Shown here: piece after piece, positions 25,135 through 36,089 of the stretch
Layout: each line of letters starts with the position of its first letter
Position numbering within the stretch: position 1 is the first letter of the stretch
Position numbers and translations under genes: made by a program
The notes under the pieces: generated by a model
The model's database searches: none
What the model was told of the DNA's origin: nothing
The model's input: only the letters and a program-made list of their open reading frames with translations
DNA from: Galeopsis tetrahit
Taxonomy: Eukaryota; Streptophyta; Magnoliopsida; Lamiales; Lamiaceae
DNA length: 64,000 nucleotides
Direction: 5' to 3'
Assembly (NCBI GenBank): GCA_963675135.1
Contig: OY776119.1
Span: 80,779,727-80,843,726, forward strand

Positions 25135-25770
25135 TTTTAATAAAATCCTCCAGATAAAAATAATGCAACTTTTCGTACTGCTTGAATAAGAAGTTGTTAT
25201 TGGTAGATATAAAACTTGAAAGCTGAAGTGGGTGACAAAGATAAAATTTTATGCTTCTTGGTTTGGACAAGCTTTATTCAATGTGGGCAACTTATTTTGT
25301 CCTTTTTAAACTGTATATATTCATAATATTTTTTTTAAACATAGTACTTTATTCGGTCAAATTTTTTATATAAGTATTCCTTTAAACTCATCTACTTAAT
25401 TTATACATAAATAAACAATATTTCTTTAAACTAGTGTAAATCATACATATAAAGATTGGAATGAAGGAGTAATAAATAATATTTTATATTCTTTTATCCG
25501 TTCTCATAATAACTTTCACACTTTTATTTTTGAAACATTCTACAATAACTTTCACTCTCTTAAAATGAAAATTATTTTATAGACTCCACTCTCACAATAT
25601 CCACAATTTAATACTACAAAATATCATTCATTTTGAACTCACACATACACACAAATTAACTCATTATGATTTACAATTAATGAGTTTACAATATCCACAA
25701 TTTTATTTTATCTCATAAAACTTCATTCATTATTAAATTTTTTTAGTAGGTATATTCACAATAAGCAATA
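25135..25770. repeat. Spacer with a decayed Stowaway-like copy
   Basis: The segment 25,495-25,740 ('cataataactttcacac', 'acaataactttcactc') resembles the Stowaway-type elements at 25771 and 51235, but its termini are worn. Confidence 0.4.
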
Positions 25771-26491
25771 CTCCCCCGTCTAATAATAACTTCCATACTT
25801 TTCTTTTTAGGGCGTCCTACAATTACTTTTACATCCTTAAAATATAAAACATTTTATAAACTCTAACCTCACAATATATTAAGGGTGGCCTTGGCCCCTC
25901 AACATTTTGCCAATTACTACTAATATGTATTATGAGTTCTGTAATAGGATATATACATATATATGTATGTATGATATATTAAACATGATATATTTAATTA
26001 ATAATCATATGCTTAATATATGTAATATTATATTAATATATATATATTTAATAAAAAAAGTTCATATATAATTTTATTCGAATTTTAATTGGGACTCTAA
26101 ATATTAAACGGTGGAATTGATCTCCTGAATTAGTCGATCGTATATACGGAGTATATGGTTTTGATATGAAACAAGATAGTAGATTTTATTTTATGTACGT
26201 AAGATTTCATAAAAAATCCAGCATCGAATTCTATATATATATATCAATTTTAATTGGACTTGATCTTCTCTTTATTTTTTTTGCCCCCCACCCTAATTAT
26301 TCCTGGGTCCGCCCCTGAATATATCAAATTTTATATAAATGTCATTACTTTTTCTACACACATACACAAAAGTCAACTTGTTTATTTACTTTATACATAA
26401 AAATTTATAAAATTACCTCTCACATTATTACATTTTCTTAATATACATGTCATTATCTACCTATAATTTTTTTTATTATGGGACCTACGGA
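25771..26491. mobile_element. Stowaway-like MITE split by a 440-bp insertion
   Basis: The left part begins CTCCCCCGTCTAATAATAAC after TA. Both outer parts match the intact relative at 51235-51522 in order (tcctacaattacttt; tctacacacatacacaaaag; ttatacataaa). They are separated by 25878-26317, which is flanked by AATAT on both sides. The right end is approximate. Confidence 0.55.
25878..26317. mobile_element. 440-bp insertion with AATAT target duplication
   Basis: The insert begins ATTAAGGGTGGCCTTGGCCC and ends GGGTCCGCCCCTG. A 5-bp AATAT flanks both sides, and removing it restores the continuity of the surrounding MITE. Its class is not recognised. Confidence 0.5.
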
Positions 26492-28175
26492 TTAACAATG
26501 GAAAATCAAACTCTTTGTTGTATGTATAATTTCATGTGTCAGAATGGCACTGGTCTTTTTGACCTTTGTAGTTGATGAGATTTGACATTCTTGGAAAAAC
26601 CAACCTTCTTTCAATCTCAATTTGTTTCATCAAACTTTTAACATATGTACTTGTCGACCAATACAAGTCAATGTCTTCTTGGTTATCTATAATTTTACTC
26701 TATCTTCCAATCTAATTTACATACGGACATTCTTAAGATTTGATCGACACCAACATTTATACATCCATGATGAAACAATTTTTTATTTCCCAAATTCTTA
26801 TCTTGTTTTTAAGGAGGGTGAATTGTATAATTTATATATATATATTATATGTCGGACCCCTTTATTTTTATATTACTCCGTATAATAATTTGACTAACAT
26901 TTTTGCTTACCCGTTGCAGAGAACAATTTTGATCCAACTTTGTTCAATAATTCAATTAAATAGTACTCCGTAGCTTTTATATTTATTTTTTTGGTTAATC
27001 ATAGAAAAAAACTATCGAAACTTAATTGTATACAGTATTATAAAGAAATACTTTATTTTGTTTGAATTAATACTTTCTTTATATAAATTAATATTTCGCA
27101 TTATATATTGCAGTATTTTTATGAATGAATCAAATTTTAATCAAAACTGAGTTAAAATTGCACATACAACTGCTTCCTAGAAGTTTTTTTTTTCTTCCCT
27201 AATAACTTTACTATCACATCCTTTTTAACAAATGTACACTACTTTCATTCGAACAACCAAGCATATATAGATTTCGTTAATTTTCACAGTGGGTACAAAA
27301 TAACTATAAATATAAATATAAAATACATTAAATATGCTCATAACTGTTAAATTTTGTCTCCACTAGTTAGTTATTGCTACAACTTTTGAAAATGAAGAAA
27401 ATGCCATTGTGTAAAGCTTCAAATAACATATTTTATGTCACTTATTTTCCCGCCTCGGATCATTTTCTAATCTCTATCCATTGTAAAAGAAAAAATTAAG
27501 ACGTTGGGTTATATCTCAAAGTAAAATTAAACGTAATTTAGGAGTTAATTAAATAATGCATAACTAGTTAAAGTTGGCAGAGTAATAAATAAGTGAAATA
27601 TTTAAGTAGGAAATGGAAATGGCGCACGTACTGACATCATATTCATATCTTGATATCGTATGATTTTGGAGCATATATAAATAATTAAATATAATATGTA
27701 TGTCGTCTGTCACTTGCAATTTCCGATAACGATTCTTTCTATATATAATAATAATACTATAATTTTCTGAATCTTATGCGGCCACGCTGCTGCTGTCTCT
27801 TCTGTTGTAGGAGTATAAAATTATATTGGTTGCATCAGTCTTTCATTTGTCATTTTTAAGCACAAACTAATATGTACGTGTTTGATTAATTTTATAAAAT
27901 TAATTAGTAGTATGAAATAATTATTTAAGAAAATTTAAAGAATATATTAAAATCATGAATCCACGAAACAAAGTCTCCAATTTAAATAATTACATTAATC
28001 ATATTATATTAAATTTATTGAGTTTATTTCAAGGACAAATTAGAAAGAAATGCAATAAAAATACACATAAAAGTGTAAAAGTAAGTACACGAGGGGTATA
28101 TAAATTTTAACTTAAAAAAAAATTAACAAAATAAATTATTCATGACAGCAATCAATTGCACATAATATCACCTAT
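26492..28175. other. AT-rich spacer, no gene
   Basis: Small open frames at 26,622-26,973 have low-complexity Ile/Tyr/Phe-rich translations and no domain. Nothing else was recognised. Confidence 0.5.
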
Positions 28176-28599
28176 TCTAGTATATATATATATACTAATC
28201 TATCTATTAATTTTATTCATTTAACAAAAGTGATTATTTAAATTCACAAGAAATTATAAATTGATAATTAATCAAATCTTTATTTGTATTTTGGTTCAAA
28301 GTTTCCATAAATACAATTTGAAAATTATAAAAAAATTAAAAAAATTGATTTTTTTTATATTTTATATATAAATCATCTTATATCTATTTATAAACCATTC
28401 TCTCTCATATGTGATGTGGCCTCCTAAATTAGCTCATTTTTCATTTTCTTATTTTATAAGAATTAATCTCAATCACTTTTTATTTTTCTTTTTCAATAAA
28501 ATAAATAAAATTACATACATCTATATTTTTTTATATTAAATCTTAATAAAAAAAAATAAAAATTCTACAACCCGTGTAATTAGGCGGGTCTTACACTAG
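28176..28599 (+). mobile_element. Short non-autonomous Helitron
   Basis: The 3' end has CCCGTGTAATTAGGCGGG followed about 10 nt later by CTAG (28596-28599) and a host T, the Helitron terminal pattern. A TC start with TATATACTAAT, resembling the 6021-7695 Helitron, is at about 28176; the base before it is T rather than the expected A, so the 5' end is less certain. Confidence 0.6.
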
Positions 28600-29298
28600 T
28601 TATCAATATTTCTCGATATCTTGCACAATTTGAACTACAACTTTGCCTATATGATCAATTGATATCGACATTGTTATTTTTTTATATTTATTCATATTTT
28701 AGAAATACTACCGAATATTTGGAGTGCCCAAAAGTCTAAAATTTCTATGAAATACTCGGATATTTTATTTCGTTGTTACGTAATCAACTAATTATAAATA
28801 TACTACGTACATCTGAGAACTAGTAATTCAAGAACAAAAACGCAAATATTCATAGTTAAGTACTTAAGTCAAAATCAATCTACAGCAAATCATATAGGAG
28901 TATTATTTCATTAATTATTAATACACAAAATTAGAATTTTACATTCTAGACTAATTACGCCACTGTTCAGTTAAAACACACGTTGTTTAGGATTATTAAT
29001 TCTAAAAGTCCAATTAATAAAGACCGAATTCAGAGCTGATAAAACAAAGAAAACGTCTATTAAAAATAATGCAATTTGTGGGGAAATTAAAATAAAATAT
29101 AGGTTACCTAAGTTGATATTGGTGCAAATTAAGCAAGAGTCAACTGTAACGTGGGACCTTTTGAAATTGATAGATAGCATTGCATGGTCAATGATTAACG
29201 AATCAAATTGGGGCCAAACCAATTACTGGCGTGATAGTCGTCCACAATTTATATACTCCATAATTCACATGCACCTACACTTCACCACTGTATTTATA
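28600..29298. other. AT-rich spacer, no gene
   Basis: Two overlapping opposite-strand open frames (28,971-29,316) have no recognisable domain. Confidence 0.45.
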
Positions 29299-29518
29299 CT
29301 CGCTCTGTCCCGATGAAAGCTAACTTGAAGCGTTGGACACGAAAGTTAAAAAAATATGATAGAATACAAGTAAATATATTAGCTAGATGTGATGTAATTG
29401 AGAAAGAGAAGAACATAATGAAATGTGGAAAATAGTTTAAGAAAAAAAGATGAATAACTTTTATTTTTATTGGAACAGACGATTTTTTTTTTGAAGGTTT
29501 TCATTGAAACGGAGGAAA
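29299..29518. mobile_element. Stowaway-like MITE, diverged
   Basis: Left end CTCGCTCTGTCCCGATGAAA, right end (reverse complement) TTTCCTCCGTTTCAATGAAA; TA on both sides (29297-29298, 29519-29520). Confidence 0.65.
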
Positions 29519-30132
29519 TATATATTAATTAAATTACTTTCATTAATTGCATGGCTTCTTATTATATATATTGCTTCTTCAAATACGACTAAGATTTCAT
29601 TTTTCCTGTCTTTTTCTGTGTGTTCTATTCAATATTATTTGTCTACATTATCCTTTACTTTCTATATATAATGCAATTCATTTTTATTTTGGAATTAATT
29701 ATTGCCCTCACTTACAAAATAATTGAAGGCATCACGTATTAATTAAGTATATATATTAATTTAAGAGTTTTATTTAGACCCAGTGTCTAATCATAAGTTT
29801 TAGGATATGTTTGGAATATTAGCCCCAATAATTAATTTGTTTATTGTAAACTTCATTGAGATGTCACGTATAATTAAAAGTTAATTACAACTATATTTTC
29901 AGATGCCAATAGCAAGTTAATATTTATGTAGGTATATAAAGGTAAAATGTTGAAGCTTTTATGGTTAATTTGTTTCTGCCGGCTTCTGCTAATGTTTTTT
30001 TTTTCGTTATACCCATTGGGTGGGAATTCTATTAATTTAAACTGTTGAAAAAAAAGATCATAATGCATGTTTGCTTCTTCATTTATCTTAGAGAAATAAC
30101 CTTTTTTTTTTCTTTCACAAACACGTATATGC
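29519..30132. other. AT-rich spacer, no gene
   Basis: No conserved coding sequence. The open frame 29,874-30,248 (-) runs into the next element and is not gene-like. Confidence 0.45.
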
Positions 30133-30143
30133 GCGAGTAATAT

Positions 30144-31248
30144 GGGTAGGGCTGCTGTATACTCAAGTACACGGTGTACTTGAGTCCAGCTATACAGGAA
30201 ATATATATTATATATATGATAAATAATAAAATATTCAACAAAACTCATTGTAATCTAATGGTTTTCCTAGGTTTTCTTTAACAACCCATCCCAGGTTCGA
30301 TTCCCCCTTCTAGCAAAAAATTTCGTTATTTTATTTTAACAGATTTTAACAGTTTTAACATTCACTAGCAACAGTTTTTTTTATACATTAAAAAGTACAA
30401 TTAATAAATAATAAAATTTGTAAAATTAATAATAATTTTAAAAAAAATTAGGAACAGTTTTTTTATACATTATAAATTAATAAATAATAAAATTTGTAAA
30501 AAAATTAGCAACAATTTTTTGTTTTTTTTTGTTTTTTATACAGTAATAAAAGTGCAAGTAAAAAAATAATAAAACGTGTAAAATTAATAATATTTTTTAA
30601 AAAAAAAATTAGCACCAGTTTTTCTAGATTATGAAAGTGCAAGTACAAATAAACAAAAGGTGTATCATTAGCATACACTTTTCAGTTATAATATCATACA
30701 CTTTTCAATTATAATATCATACACTTTTCAATTATAATACCATACACTTTTCATTAATATATAACTTACACTTTTCATTAATAGAACATACACTTTTTAG
30801 TTATAATAACATACACTTTTCATTAATAGATCATACACTTTGCAGTTATAATAACATACAATTTTCATTAAATAAACACACTTTTCATTAATAGATCATA
30901 CACTTTATAGTTATAATAACATACACTTTTCATTAATATATAACTTACATTTTTCATTTATAATATCATACACTTTTCAGTTATAATAACATACACTTTT
31001 CATTAAAAACAATGTTGCACTTTTCAATATAGTAACATACACTTTTCATTAAAAAAAACAAAGATACACTTTTTAGTCATAATAACATACACTTTTTCAA
31101 AAAAAAAATCGAAAAAAAAACCAAAAAAAAAAAAAAAAAAGTCAAAGTTTGACCGTTGACCGGTCAACGGTGGTCAACGATCAACATTTGACTAGTAAAA
31201 GTCTACTCAATCAAGTACATGGTGTACTTGAGTACATACAAGACTTTG
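30144..31248. mobile_element. Large foldback-end element of the 'CAAGTACA' family with internal minisatellite
   Basis: It is flanked by a perfect 11-bp duplication GCGAGTAATAT (30133-30143, 31249-31259). Each end is itself self-complementary: TACTCAAGTACACGGTGTACT on the left and, inverted, TACTCAAGTACACCATGTACT on the right. The interior holds a tRNA-B-box-like GGTTCGATTCC (30294), an array of ACACTTTTCA units (about 30,660-31,090) and a palindromic TTGACC cluster (about 31,141-31,195). No coding capacity. TSD length suggests Mutator-type transposition. Confidence 0.72.
30660..31095 (+). repeat. Irregular minisatellite of CATACACTTTTCA units
   Basis: About 20 copies of a 10-13-base core (atacacttttca) are separated by 'ttataatat', 'ttaatagat' or 'ttaataacat' spacers, giving a 20-30-bp variable period. 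Confidence 0.8.
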
Positions 31249-31261
31249 GCGAGTAATATAT

Positions 31262-31722
31262 ATCTTGAGAATTTTTACTAAAAGGATCATTATCACCCTT
31301 CATTAGTCTATTTGCACTGCCTAATTGATAGACTGTCTAATTGCTTCATTTTCGAGACAAAAACCCCATATTACCCTTAAATCATAATTACCATTAAATT
31401 AGTCAAATTCAGTTTTAAATTTTCGAAACTCTCCCTTTTTGCCGATTTTTATTCTACATTAATTATCGGATTATGTTAATTAGGTTATACATTTGGAAAG
31501 TCTACGACTTTCCAAATTTTGAATTCCTAAATTTGCGAATCCATCATCTCCAGATTCTACCAATTCAGAATCGATTTTCATCTTCAAATCCGATCATCTG
31601 CACGGCGCGTACGTATAATCAGTTTTCAATTACATGATTAATAATTCTGCATTTTCTGATATTATCATTTACATGTGTTAATCTCACCCCTATTCCACAG
31701 GCATATCTGAATCGTGAAGAAT
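31262..31722. repeat. Possible left terminus of a Mutator-like element
   Basis: The stretch 31,275-31,490 shows patchy similarity to the reverse complement of about 41,415-41,230: ATTAGTCTA, then GTCTAATTGCTTCATTTT versus GTCTAATAGCATCAAAAT, then TAATTATCGGATTA versus TAATTATCCGATTA. This suggests degenerate inverted termini around the whole 31.3-41.4 kb block. The boundary is approximate. Confidence 0.35.
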
Positions 31723-31850
31723 TGTCATGGATTATATTGTTTTCTGCAAGTTTGATTGTAATGGGAAGAACAAACTTATTCGCGTATCTGAATCGACTAC
31801 TTATGCAGACTACGTATCGGTATGCACGCCTCATGGCATATATGTACCTT
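31723..31850 (+). pseudogene. Mutator-type transposase N-terminal fragment (tentative)
   Basis: An ATG opens a frame reading MDYIVFCKFDCNGKNKL and then IRVSESTTYADYV, resembling the short N-terminal domain that precedes the MuDR domain in plant MULE transposases. A possible GT donor follows DYV. No MuDR, MULE core or SWIM zinc-finger coding sequence is found downstream; instead there is a tandem repeat and the F-box genes. If the reading is right, only the first exon remains. The call rests on overall pattern, not on a catalytic motif. Confidence 0.35.
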
Positions 31851-31983
31851 CTCCAACTGTTAACGGCTACGGAGTACAAATACAAATGCATATACATGTT
31901 AATGTGGCAGATCCGTTTTATGCATTTTTCGTTATATATGCACTATGTCATACATTCATTATGGTCTAACGCATCATGGTTTG

Positions 31984-32165
31984 GCATATTTGTAGGATAA
32001 CATTTTTCTTAGTTTGCACTGCTCCGCGCATATTCCACATGCATACAACATATGTACCCTTAAATCGAGCGGTTATGCATATTTGTTGGATACATTCTTG
32101 TTTATGCACTGTTTCGCGCATATCATACATGCACACAGCATATGTAAGCTATATTGCACATGCAT
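31984..32165 (+). repeat. Two-copy tandem repeat, 93-bp period
   Basis: Each copy runs gcatatttgt-rGGAT, then TGCACTG, CGCGCATAT, CATGCA and CATATGTA; copy starts are 31984 and 32077. It lies between the transposase-like fragment and the first F-box gene. Confidence 0.7.
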
Positions 32166-32585
32166 CTTGTAGGTCATAAATATGTGGAAACTTGCTACCT
32201 ATCTTATTTATGCACGTTCATGTAATGTCAATATATGTAAATCATGTCATTTATTGCCCCGTAGTAACTAAACGGTCGAAATGTATCTAATAAATGTTAG
32301 GGTTATTTAACACAAAAAAAAAAAAACGGTCAAAAAATGTGCATATAATTTCTGGCTTAATATTTTTCATAACACACGTTCTCCCCAAATTATATTAATA
32401 TGTATAAAAAGTAATAAAAAAAAAAATCGCTAAACACTATGTCCACCATGTACGTGTCTATGATTATGAGAACGTTTCCCCTCCACTTATTATCATTCAC
32501 AATCTATAAATTAGGTCATTCTTTAATATCGCTCCAATCCTTCTAACAAACTGTATCCGTGTTCAAAAAAATACACCCCACCAAA

Positions 32586-33695
32586 ATGGAGAATTCTAGA
32601 ATGATAGAAACTTTTCCCGATGAAATTACTATATCTTTTCTATTGTTCCTTCTTCCACAAGTTCTTTCTAAATATAAATGTATTTCTAGGATATGGAACT
32701 CAGTAATATCCTCTAAGTGGTTTGTTGAAGCACATTTGTTCAATATGAAAGCAGGTAACAAATTTTCATTGATACATAAATACCATGTTGCTAGTCCACC
32801 AATATGTTATGTATTAAAGCTCTGGAAGGGTGATAACATCGTTTATAGGGAACTACCAAGGGAGTTCGAAGAATCCGAGGTATTGGGTAGTTATAATGGT
32901 CTAGTATTATTCTGCAATACTAAAGATCAATATACTATAAAAAACCCCAATACTAAAAAATATATAATTGTTCCGAATCTACCTATATCATTTCCCAAGG
33001 GCCACGATGTAGCTTGGGTTTATTTTGGGTTTGGTTATGTTAAAAATTCGAATGATTACATCATAATGAGAATTGCATATCTATGGGCAGAAAATGGTGG
33101 AGTGACTGAGGTTACTATTTTCTCACGTAATTCTAACTCGTGGTCTAAACTTTCTTCGTTCCCTTTTGATACCTACCCATGTGCAAATGCTTTTTTTGTT
33201 GGTAATCTGTTCCATTGGAATTTAAGTTTTGGCCTTGGTGTTTATAAATTGGCCACATTTGATATAGATAGTGGAATTTATTCGTTGATTCAAATTCCAA
33301 AGTTTAAGTATTCTCCATTGAACTTACAAGTCCAGGGGTTGGATGACAATACAATTGCAGTCTACTGTAGTCGTTTGAGCGAAGTCGAATGTCGTTTTTA
33401 TAGTAAATGTTTCTTTCAGATGCATATCCTCCACTACGCAAAAGAAGGTCCAACATGGACAACTATCATTATTTTCACAAAAACTCTAGTACCAAACAAA
33501 TATCATATATGTCCAATATCCTTCTTGAATGTAGATAGAACGAAAATACTCTTCATCGTCCAACCATGGGGAGACTACTATTGCTATGATACTATTTCCA
33601 AGACGTTCCAGCTATCCGAAGAATATGAAATGACATATGGGGTTAAACATGCGTTTAAGTATACCCAGAGTCTTGTATCTCCAGTTGCTTGTTAG
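32586..33695 (+). CDS. F-box protein with F-box-associated domain, paralogue 1
   Basis: A single-exon gene of 369 residues. The N-terminal F-box (FPDEITISFLLFLLPQ, then KCISRIWNSVISSKWFVEAH, about residues 10-55) would bind SKP1 in an SCF ubiquitin ligase. The rest is an F-box-associated (FBA) substrate domain: LGSYNGLVLFCNTKDQYTIKNP near residue 105, FGFGYVKNSNDYIIMRI, and a VYSRN-like FSRNSNSWSKL. I chose the ATG at 32586 because it starts the F-box directly; upstream in-frame sequence has no ATG. Both F-box proteins are 369 residues and share the blocks SxIHK, VLGSYNGLVL, NPxT and GLDDN, so they are tandem paralogues. The substrate is unknown. Confidence 0.85.
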   Translation: MENSRMIETFPDEITISFLLFLLPQVLSKYKCISRIWNSVISSKWFVEAHLFNMKAGNKFSLIHKYHVASPPICYVLKLWKGDNIVYRELPREFEESEVLGSYNGLVLFCNTKDQYTIKNPNTKKYIIVPNLPISFPKGHDVAWVYFGFGYVKNSNDYIIMRIAYLWAENGGVTEVTIFSRNSNSWSKLSSFPFDTYPCANAFFVGNLFHWNLSFGLGVYKLATFDIDSGIYSLIQIPKFKYSPLNLQVQGLDDNTIAVYCSRLSEVECRFYSKCFFQMHILHYAKEGPTWTTIIIFTKTLVPNKYHICPISFLNVDRTKILFIVQPWGDYYCYDTISKTFQLSEEYEMTYGVKHAFKYTQSLVSPVAC

Positions 33696-34246
33696 TTATA
33701 TAGACATAGTTTGATAATTTTCTTTATATATCATTTGTATTAGTCTTATTTATATATACTTTGTAGTAGTTGTCATCCTGTTTTATAGAAGTCATTATTT
33801 TTCTCTTCTGAAGAATTATTTAGCATTCACATGATTATATATGCAATGTAAAATTATATTAATTAACAAAATTTGTATATTATACTTCATTTTATGTCCT
33901 GTAAATTTACAAAAAAAAAAAAAAACCATGAATAAATAAAACCACAACATTCAATTATTAAATAATGTATACCAATATATTTGGCGGGATATTATACGTA
34001 TAAAATGTATAAAGATGCTTTAATTTTTATACATCGTGAACCGCCTCAATTGAAACAAGAAGTAGAATAGACACATTCAATCAAATCTTAGAAGTTGAAA
34101 GGTTTTTAATTGAACGTTTTGTCTCTTCAGATTCTATTCATTGGTAGAGATTGAAACCAAACATTTTCATTATCATTCTCCATCTTCTTCACTAAGTTAC
34201 ACAAATACATCTTCAAAGAGAACCTTCCTGCAGTCACCTTAAAAAA
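33696..34246 (+). other. Spacer between the two F-box genes
   Basis: AT-rich sequence containing the 3' region of paralogue 1 and the promoter and leader of paralogue 2. No repeat termini were recognised. Confidence 0.4.
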
Positions 34247-35356
34247 ATGGACAACCATCTTAACCCAACGTTCATCCCTTCCGAAATCAGAGACCAAGTT
34301 CTGCACTCATTAGATACTAAACCCCTTGGGCGATTGAAGTGCGTCGACAGACATTGGAATCATATGATATCTTCCAAACCTTTTGTCGATTCTCATCTTG
34401 ATCGGGTAAAGCGTGAGCATAAGTACTCATTCATACACAAGAATTATGTTTCTGATCCACCAGTTTGTTACTTGCCTGACGGATATGGTGAGCCTGGAAC
34501 GAGTCGATATATTAGAGAAGATTCAGATAACTTTGAGGTTCTCGGGTCGTACAACGGGTTAGTTTTGATCTGCACCACTGCTGATGAATATATTCTGCGT
34601 AACCCTTGTACAAATCAAAACCTCATTTTGCCTCCCGTCCCACAAAACTTAAGACCTTATTTATCGGAAGAAAGTGCTTATTTTGGTCTTGGCTATGATA
34701 ATCTTCATGATGATTATTTGATTATGCGAGTTTCCTCTTTTCTTCATTTAGAAGGGAACCTTTACTCAGTTATGTTGTACTCTAGAAATATGAACTCATG
34801 GTTGTCGCTTACTCAGTTTCCAAGTCAATTTCAACTCACTGAAAACTCATTTTATATTGGAGGCCTTTTTCATTGGAAAGTTAGATCAGGAAATGAACAT
34901 GCAATTGTAACCTTTGATTTCAATGCCCGTGTCTACGACCAGTTTGCTGTGCCTGCTTTTATACTTCAGCCTATGTTTTGTAAGATGGAGGGGCTTGACG
35001 ACAATAACCTTGCCATATATGCTGATCTGCTATCGGTGGATGAGTATGGTGTCAGTAGATATTTTATTGAAGTGCATATTCTAACTTATTCGAATGATGT
35101 TAGAACTTGGTCGACTTTTACGATATTCAGGGAAGAAAGATTGCCAGACGATTTTGCACTCAATCCAATATGTTACTTGAACCATGCAAGGACACAAATA
35201 ATGTTTAGTGTTAAGCCGTATGGTACGTTTTTCTCTTATGACATTCTTTCAAGGATCTTTCGAAGGATGGATGAGATTGAATCGTGGCCAGGTTGTGCAA
35301 AATCCTACAAGTACATTGAAACTCTCGTATCACCTCACCGTAATTTAGCCATATAG
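34247..35356 (+). CDS. F-box protein with F-box-associated domain, paralogue 2
   Basis: A single-exon gene of 369 residues, same length and architecture as the gene 550 bp upstream. The F-box is near residues 10-55 (FIPSEIRDQVLHSLDTKPLG, KCVDRHWNHMISSKPFVDSH). FBA blocks include VLGSYNGLVLICTTADEYIL, FGLGYDNLHDDYLIMRVSSF and YSRNMNSWLSLTQFP. It probably acts as a substrate receptor of an SCF ubiquitin ligase. The ATG follows an A-run and gives the full F-box. Many substitutions between the paralogues, but no stop in either, argue that both frames are maintained. The convergent C48-peptidase gene ends 0.73 kb downstream. Confidence 0.87.
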   Translation: MDNHLNPTFIPSEIRDQVLHSLDTKPLGRLKCVDRHWNHMISSKPFVDSHLDRVKREHKYSFIHKNYVSDPPVCYLPDGYGEPGTSRYIREDSDNFEVLGSYNGLVLICTTADEYILRNPCTNQNLILPPVPQNLRPYLSEESAYFGLGYDNLHDDYLIMRVSSFLHLEGNLYSVMLYSRNMNSWLSLTQFPSQFQLTENSFYIGGLFHWKVRSGNEHAIVTFDFNARVYDQFAVPAFILQPMFCKMEGLDDNNLAIYADLLSVDEYGVSRYFIEVHILTYSNDVRTWSTFTIFREERLPDDFALNPICYLNHARTQIMFSVKPYGTFFSYDILSRIFRRMDEIESWPGCAKSYKYIETLVSPHRNLAI

Positions 35357-36089
35357 GGTAGATGATAGTAGTTTATTTAATTTTGGTAGCATTCTAATGT
35401 ATTCCTCTTCTATTAAGTATTTCCTTTTGTAGTTCTTTTGGTGTTTGTACCTAACTATGCAGTATGTATTTTGATTAGCCCTATTTTTTTTTTTTTGCAG
35501 TACAACTACTTAATCTCGTACTCAGGAAAACTAAAATATGAAACCAATGTGCATATCATCACCAGTTGTTCATATATGTACCAATACATACATACATTCC
35601 TTTATGTTGTCTTTTAACATTTGAAAGTGATTATGTTTGTGCACCTGCTAACCATTCTGCACATTAAAAATCGTATTTAATAAAAATCAGTAGTCAAAAA
35701 ATCACATATTAGTCTGATATAACTAAACATTTAAGCTATTTTTTTTAAAAAAAAAGACAATCAAAAATGCATTTTTTTCAACCAACAAAGTTCTGCAGAG
35801 TTTTCATGTATACTATTGCAATCAATTCTTAAACCAAAATATATAATCCAACACATCATCTCATATTTCAAAACAAAATAGCCAACTCATGAGTAATGTT
35901 AATGGCTAATAGTTCAACATTGTTTTCCAAAAACAACTTCTTAGTCTTCATCCAACAAAAACAAAATTATAATCATAAACAACTACTTAGTCATCATCCA
36001 ACCAAAACAAAATGATAATCATAGTTTAACTAAACGAGGTACGGTATTGAGTATCAAAGCTTGAATTGTCTAGACTTCCACACATATAC
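35357..36089. other. Intergenic region between convergent genes
   Basis: It holds 3' regions of F-box paralogue 2 (+) and the C48-peptidase gene (-). AT-rich; a repeated 'catcatccaaccaaaacaaaat' motif occurs near 35,945 and 35,993. No gene. Confidence 0.45.

Noticed and set aside
30294..30304. Possible tRNA gene (GGTTCGATTCC B box)
   Set aside because: No matching A box, acceptor stem or cloverleaf can be formed; it lies inside a mobile element.
30660..31095. CRISPR-like array
   Set aside because: Units are short, irregular and AT-rich, spacers are also repetitive, and the DNA is plant nuclear.
31619..31897. Minus-strand open frame opposite the transposase-like fragment
   Set aside because: No domain similarity; it exists only because the region is short of stops on both strands.
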